Below the pieces are notes generated by a model, which saw only the letters and a list, made by a program, of their open reading frames with translations, searched no databases and was not told where the DNA came from. A DNA stretch of 44,499 bases. Source: Bacillota bacterium (lineage in GTDB: Bacteria; Bacillota; UBA994; UBA5500). Of the stretch, positions 41,192 through 44,499 are shown in pieces. Where the stretch lies: assembly GCA_023436245.1 (NCBI GenBank), contig JAEZJZ010000098.1:1-44499 (forward strand), in the 5' to 3' direction. Positions within the stretch are counted from its first letter, which is position 1; each line of letters opens with the position of its first letter. Made by a program: the position numbers and the translations under genes.

Positions 41192-41219
41192 AGTATATTG
41201 TTTGCACTAGCCTGAGCAA
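41192..41219 (-). promoter_or_regulatory. Probable promoter of corA
   Basis: On the minus strand TTGCTC, 16-bp spacer, TATACT, about 93 bp before the start. In the remaining gap up to 41490 I see no gene: the only ORF, 41248-41454, lacks a ribosome site. Confidence 0.5.
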
Positions 41220-41490
41220 TTTGACAGGCAAATCGGGGGACAATTAGTTGGATGTGACCGCCAATCCGTATTCGTGGAACCAGGTCATCTGCCTGTCTAC
41301 TTCCGCCTTCATCGCAACTCATCGCCCTCACCTGCCCTATTTGAGAGTCGGGATCTACCCGCTAAACCACTATATTCCCCAGTCTTGTACTCTGTCAACC
41401 GGAGAGAGCAAGTTATTTCAAGCTAAATCTTGCTTGCTGCACAAGGCTCGCTGAAGGTAGGTCGTACGAGCCACTGGATGCTCCAGAAAG

Positions 41491-41525
41491 CAAAAAGGCA
41501 GGTCGGTGACTGACACCGACCTGCC
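41491..41525 (-). terminator. Terminator of the M14 carboxypeptidase gene
   Basis: On the minus strand GGCAGGTCGGTG pairs with CACCGACCTGCC, followed by TTTTTG, 14 bp past the stop. Confidence 0.9.
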
Positions 41526-41539
41526 GGGAGGTCTGACGG

Positions 41540-43240
41540 CTATTGCAGGCTGACAATCTGCCTGGTTGTTCCCCCGCGCTCAGACACCAGAGTGATAGTC
41601 AGTTGGTCATTCTGGCCACTCTGCTGCACCGTCCAATGCACTTTGGCTGCACTCTTCGCGGGCGGCTGGAAGTTGTAGAAGCGCACCTTCTGACCGGCGG
41701 CATAGCCCTCCAGATGACCAATCTCCTGCTCTGCTGTGCAGTTGACCAGCGAGACGCCTGCCGCAAGCTCGAGTTTGACCCGGTCAGGACGGACTGCCCG
41801 CTGCTTGAGCGCCATTTGGCTGACGTTGGTCGGCAAGTAGCCATGGTTGGAGACGACGGCAGTGATGGCGTAGGTTGCATCCCCCAGGCGCTCGACTTGC
41901 ACCTCGTCAATATGCACCTCTGGCAGAGCCAGCGCGAAGCTGATCGCGAACTGGTTAATCTTGTGACACTCCGGTTCCAGATACTCTGGAGGCGGGTTTT
42001 GGCGGCACTGCTTGGTACGCCAGCCGCCGATCTCCACCTGGCCAAACTGCGGGTGGTGGAAGGAATGCCAAGGGACAAAGCCTTTTCCGGACAGTTCGCG
42101 GTCGTTCCATTGCAGCAACCTCAGTTCAAGCTCCCGGCGTTCTCGCGGACTCAAGTTGCGCACCGGGTCGCGCTTCTGCTCGGGCGCAGCCCGCCCAACC
42201 ATGTCCCACAGTTCGGGGGTAAAGGCGAACAGGCCCAGCTGTTCATAGCACCAGTCATCAAGTACACCGGACCAAATGTCGCCGTAACAACAGACGACCG
42301 GGTATCCGGTGACGTCAGTGCCTAACTTACCGATCGCCTCAAAAGTGGCCGCATCATCTCCCGGGAACTGTTTGTCAGACATGGTGCTGTGCGGACGGAA
42401 GAGCACCCCTCCGTGCGTATGATAGAGTAGCACCCCCGCGATATTCGGATGTTGGCTGATGAAAGTGACCAAGTTTCGCGTCTCCGGTTCAGAGAGAGGG
42501 AAAGGGCCAGCTCCTGGCGTCAGCGGGTTGTAGCCTGCCGGGAAATTGCGATTCAGGTCCAGTCCGTATTTTGTCGGCTGCACCACAAATGGAAGCTGCA
42601 CACCCTGGACCAACTCGCCAAACTCATCCCTCAGGACGCCTTCCGAGAAGACATGGTAGAAGGGGCCGGCTAAGTCCAAGGGGGTACGTTCCACCATCAC
42701 GCGGTCGTCCTGGTGGTCAACCTTCCAGGCTCCGCGCGCATCGTCTCTGACGCGCATCAGTAGGATGTCGCCGTCACCGTCCAGGTCTTCCGCATGCAAC
42801 CCGGCTGGGTCCTGATCCTGACGCCAGTTGGGATAACTGCGCACACTGCTGCGCAACATGGTGGGGGTGGTCAGGTAAAGTTCTGCTCCATCCGGATTGA
42901 CTCGTGGTAGAATGTAGAAAGTACGGTCGTCCAGCAGCTTCTTCACTGTTGGGTTTGCTGGATAGCCGGTTAGCAGGTAGTTGATTAGATAGACGCAGGC
43001 GCTGGATCCGGTGACTTCGCCGGCATGGATATTGCCGTCGATGTACATTGCCGGCTTGCAGTCGGGCGCTCCCGTCTCCAGGTTGGTGATGGTCATCGCC
43101 CAAACCTCCCGACCTTCATGGCTGCTGCCGATGGAAGAGAGGGAGGCAAACTGGGGGTACTCTGCGGCATACTGCCGCAGGTGGTCAGTCAGTTCTTGAT
43201 AGGAGAAGTAATGGTCAAAGCTGACATTCCCTCGGTTCAT
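41540..43240 (-). CDS. M14-family zinc carboxypeptidase
   Basis: This 566-residue protein has the M14 site: His72 and Glu75 in GNIHAGEVTG, the arginine block DLNRNFP, the third zinc ligand in LLYHTHGG and the catalytic Glu in FTPELWD. Sequence after about residue 440 forms a beta-rich C-terminal domain, as in many bacterial M14 proteins. An insert near residues 145-200 is rich in Asp and looks like a Ca2+-binding DLDGDGD loop. No signal peptide is visible, which is unusual for M14 and suggests cytoplasmic peptide or peptidoglycan-fragment turnover. ATG 43240 has GCGAGGCG upstream. Confidence 0.92.
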   Translation of the reverse strand: MNRGNVSFDHYFSYQELTDHLRQYAAEYPQFASLSSIGSSHEGREVWAMTITNLETGAPDCKPAMYIDGNIHAGEVTGSSACVYLINYLLTGYPANPTVKKLLDDRTFYILPRVNPDGAELYLTTPTMLRSSVRSYPNWRQDQDPAGLHAEDLDGDGDILLMRVRDDARGAWKVDHQDDRVMVERTPLDLAGPFYHVFSEGVLRDEFGELVQGVQLPFVVQPTKYGLDLNRNFPAGYNPLTPGAGPFPLSEPETRNLVTFISQHPNIAGVLLYHTHGGVLFRPHSTMSDKQFPGDDAATFEAIGKLGTDVTGYPVVCCYGDIWSGVLDDWCYEQLGLFAFTPELWDMVGRAAPEQKRDPVRNLSPRERRELELRLLQWNDRELSGKGFVPWHSFHHPQFGQVEIGGWRTKQCRQNPPPEYLEPECHKINQFAISFALALPEVHIDEVQVERLGDATYAITAVVSNHGYLPTNVSQMALKQRAVRPDRVKLELAAGVSLVNCTAEQEIGHLEGYAAGQKVRFYNFQPPAKSAAKVHWTVQQSGQNDQLTITLVSERGGTTRQIVSLQ

Positions 43241-43351
43241 TAGGTGTCGCCTCGCTTTCGCATATCGCTTTTCAGCATAGCTATTTCGTCTCCCGTTTCC
43301 GGGATTCCTGCCGCGCTCGGCGACATGCCAACCTGAAAGGAGAGATCAGAA

Positions 43352-43987
43352 GTGAACGCATCCATTCGCGAGCAGATCTGCGCCATCGGCCGCCGCATCT
43401 ATCAGAACGGCTTTGCCGCAGCTAACGACGGCAACATCTCTGTGCGCTGCGGGGACTATGTGATCACGACGCCCACTGGCGTCAGCAAAGGCTTCATGCA
43501 ACCGGAGATGTTGGCTGAAGTGAGTCTTTCGGGTGAGTTGCTCTCCGGTCAGATACCGCCCTCATCGGAGCTCAAGATGCACCTGCGGGTCTATCGCGAG
43601 CGGCCCGACGTGCGAGCAGTGGTGCATGCCCATCCGCCATATGCCACCGCCTTTGCCGTTGTCGGCCGAGTGCCAGATCAACCGATCATCGCCGAAGCGG
43701 TGGTCAGTGTGGGTCCGGTAGCGCTGGCGCCTTATGCTACCCCTTCCACGCCCGGCGTGGCGGAATCGATCGCTCCCCTGTTGGCCGAACACGATGCCAT
43801 CCTGTTAGCCAACCACGGGGCCCTGACCTACGCGGCGGATCTGGAAACCGCGTACTTCCGCATGGAGTCGCTTGAGTTCTACGCCAAGTTGACTCTCCTC
43901 AGTTCGCAGATTGGAGATCCGCGCCCGCTCAGTCCGGCACAGGTGGAGGAGTTGCAGGCACTGCGTAGGCGCATGCGCACCAAATAA
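43352..43987 (+). CDS. Class II aldolase, L-fuculose-phosphate aldolase-like
   Basis: This 211-residue protein carries zinc ligands His92 and His94 (VVHAHPP) and His155 (ANHGA), with catalytic Glu73. The same numbering occurs in E. coli FucA. It also has the substrate-phosphate loops NDGNISVR and TPTGVSKG. It should cleave or form a sugar phosphate to give DHAP plus an aldehyde, although AraD, MtnB and decarboxylase members share these residues. GTG 43352 follows AAAGGAGAG. No fucose or methionine-salvage genes are near, so the pathway is open. It is divergent from the M14 gene. Confidence 0.88.
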   Translation: MNASIREQICAIGRRIYQNGFAAANDGNISVRCGDYVITTPTGVSKGFMQPEMLAEVSLSGELLSGQIPPSSELKMHLRVYRERPDVRAVVHAHPPYATAFAVVGRVPDQPIIAEAVVSVGPVALAPYATPSTPGVAESIAPLLAEHDAILLANHGALTYAADLETAYFRMESLEFYAKLTLLSSQIGDPRPLSPAQVEELQALRRRMRTK

Positions 43988-44025
43988 GAAAGCACCCCAA
44001 CTGGGTGCCAAACCGTGCACAGAGA

Positions 44026-44259
44026 CTATCTTCGGCTGATCACCTGCCAGGCCATCAGCAACAGCCCGATGACTGACATCAGCAGGCCGATCAGGAACGG
44101 AATGTTCCCATGGATGACGCCGAAGGCCATACCCCAGGGATTCTGACTGATCAGCGCCTGGTCCGCTTGCAACAGCGCCAGGGCAGCCGCGCGGCAGACG
44201 GCCGCGGCGATCAGCGAACCGGAAGCGAACAGCACCAGGCCGAACATGAAGCGTCGCAC
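44026..44259 (-). CDS. Small two-helix membrane protein
   Basis: This 77-residue protein has two hydrophobic helices (about 4-27 and 51-72) with a short loop between them and a basic end (ISRR). No family is recognised. The GTG at 44259 is chosen because GGGAGGGATTACC lies just upstream; a longer frame reaching into the repeat is rejected. A weak hairpin near 43991-44009 could end both this gene and the aldolase. Confidence 0.6.
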   Translation of the reverse strand: MRRFMFGLVLFASGSLIAAAVCRAAALALLQADQALISQNPWGMAFGVIHGNIPFLIGLLMSVIGLLLMAWQVISRR

Positions 44260-44381
44260 GGTAATCCCTCCCATCGTCCGCAGCATGACTATTCGCCAGA
44301 GGGGAAACTCATTCCTGCTGTGGGCAGAATGGCGGCCATAATTTGCCGCTTCCGGGATCAGCAGCATCACTGCGAGAGCGT

Positions 44382-44499
44382 CTAGAGAGTCGCTTTTCCT
44401 CTTTTCGTAGACCCCGCAGCATGCGAGAGCGTTCAAGAAGTACGATTTCCTTGGGGTCGTAGCACCACAGCATGCTGTGGTGCCGGGATCGGCTCGGCA
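44382..44499. repeat. Dispersed palindrome-rich repeat, copy 2, cut by the window end
   Basis: It matches 1641-1758 in the same orientation, including the palindrome CACCACAGCATGCTGTGGTG and the first half of the GGCTCGGCATGCCGAGCC palindrome. Bases 44416-44499 align without gaps to copy 1. The sequence between 44260 and 44381 shows no gene. Confidence 0.8.

Noticed and set aside
41248..41454. 68-codon plus-strand ORF in the gap upstream of corA
   Set aside because: It begins with TTG without a ribosome site, has no family motif and a composition unlike the neighbours.

Overview
The window looks like chromosomal DNA of a moderately GC-rich Bacillota (Firmicutes), by eye somewhat above 55% GC. 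The grounds are strong AGGAGG-type ribosome binding sites with many GTG and TTG starts, sigma-A-type promoters, a T-box leader in front of leuS, DivIVA-like proteins, a YpeB-like PepSY protein, and VanR/VanS-like regulators beside ddl-murF. I cannot name the genus.

Region 1 (1-1800) holds a membrane-anchored PepSY/YpeB-like protein and one copy of a palindrome-rich repeat. A second copy of that repeat is cut by the right end of the window.

Region 2 (1811-18907, all on the minus strand) is the centrepiece, a tightly packed 14-gene exopolysaccharide operon of Pel type. In transcription order it encodes a GalE-like epimerase, a PelF-like GT4 glycosyltransferase with a repeat tail, two DivIVA-like coiled-coil proteins, a PelG-like membrane protein, two large related membrane proteins, an ATP-grasp enzyme, a polysaccharide deacetylase, a MurJ-like flippase, a GT2 glycosyltransferase, a DUF2304 protein, a membrane GAF/HD-GYP protein with a two-CW cysteine tail, and a GH114 glycosidase. 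The HD-GYP protein stands where a PelD-type c-di-GMP receptor would be expected. The embedded DivIVA-like proteins suggest positional control of polymer synthesis.

Region 3 (19090-20160) is a sulfur-stress operon: promoter, CsoR/CstR-type operator, thioredoxin with a WCMPC active site, a CsoR-family repressor with an unusual Cys-Cys-Asp residue set, and a single-domain rhodanese. A GNAT protein, a pyruvate-kinase-C-terminal-like protein, an AEC transporter and a cupin follow.

Region 4 (23037-26715) has about 600 bp without genes, then a promoter, a leucine T-box, leuS and a 58-residue zinc-ribbon protein. Region 5 (26760-33578) is a cell-wall divergon: ddl-murF on the minus strand against a VanR-like regulator, a histidine kinase fused to an ABC-2-permease-like domain, and a D,D-carboxypeptidase on the plus strand.

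Region 6 (33692-43987) is mainly metabolic: two tandem amidohydrolases, an S10 serine carboxypeptidase, two tandem GNAT enzymes with an SDR-type epimerase, CorA, an M14 carboxypeptidase and a FucA-like class II aldolase. A small two-helix membrane protein and the second repeat copy close the window. I saw no rRNA, tRNA, CRISPR array, transposase or prophage gene.
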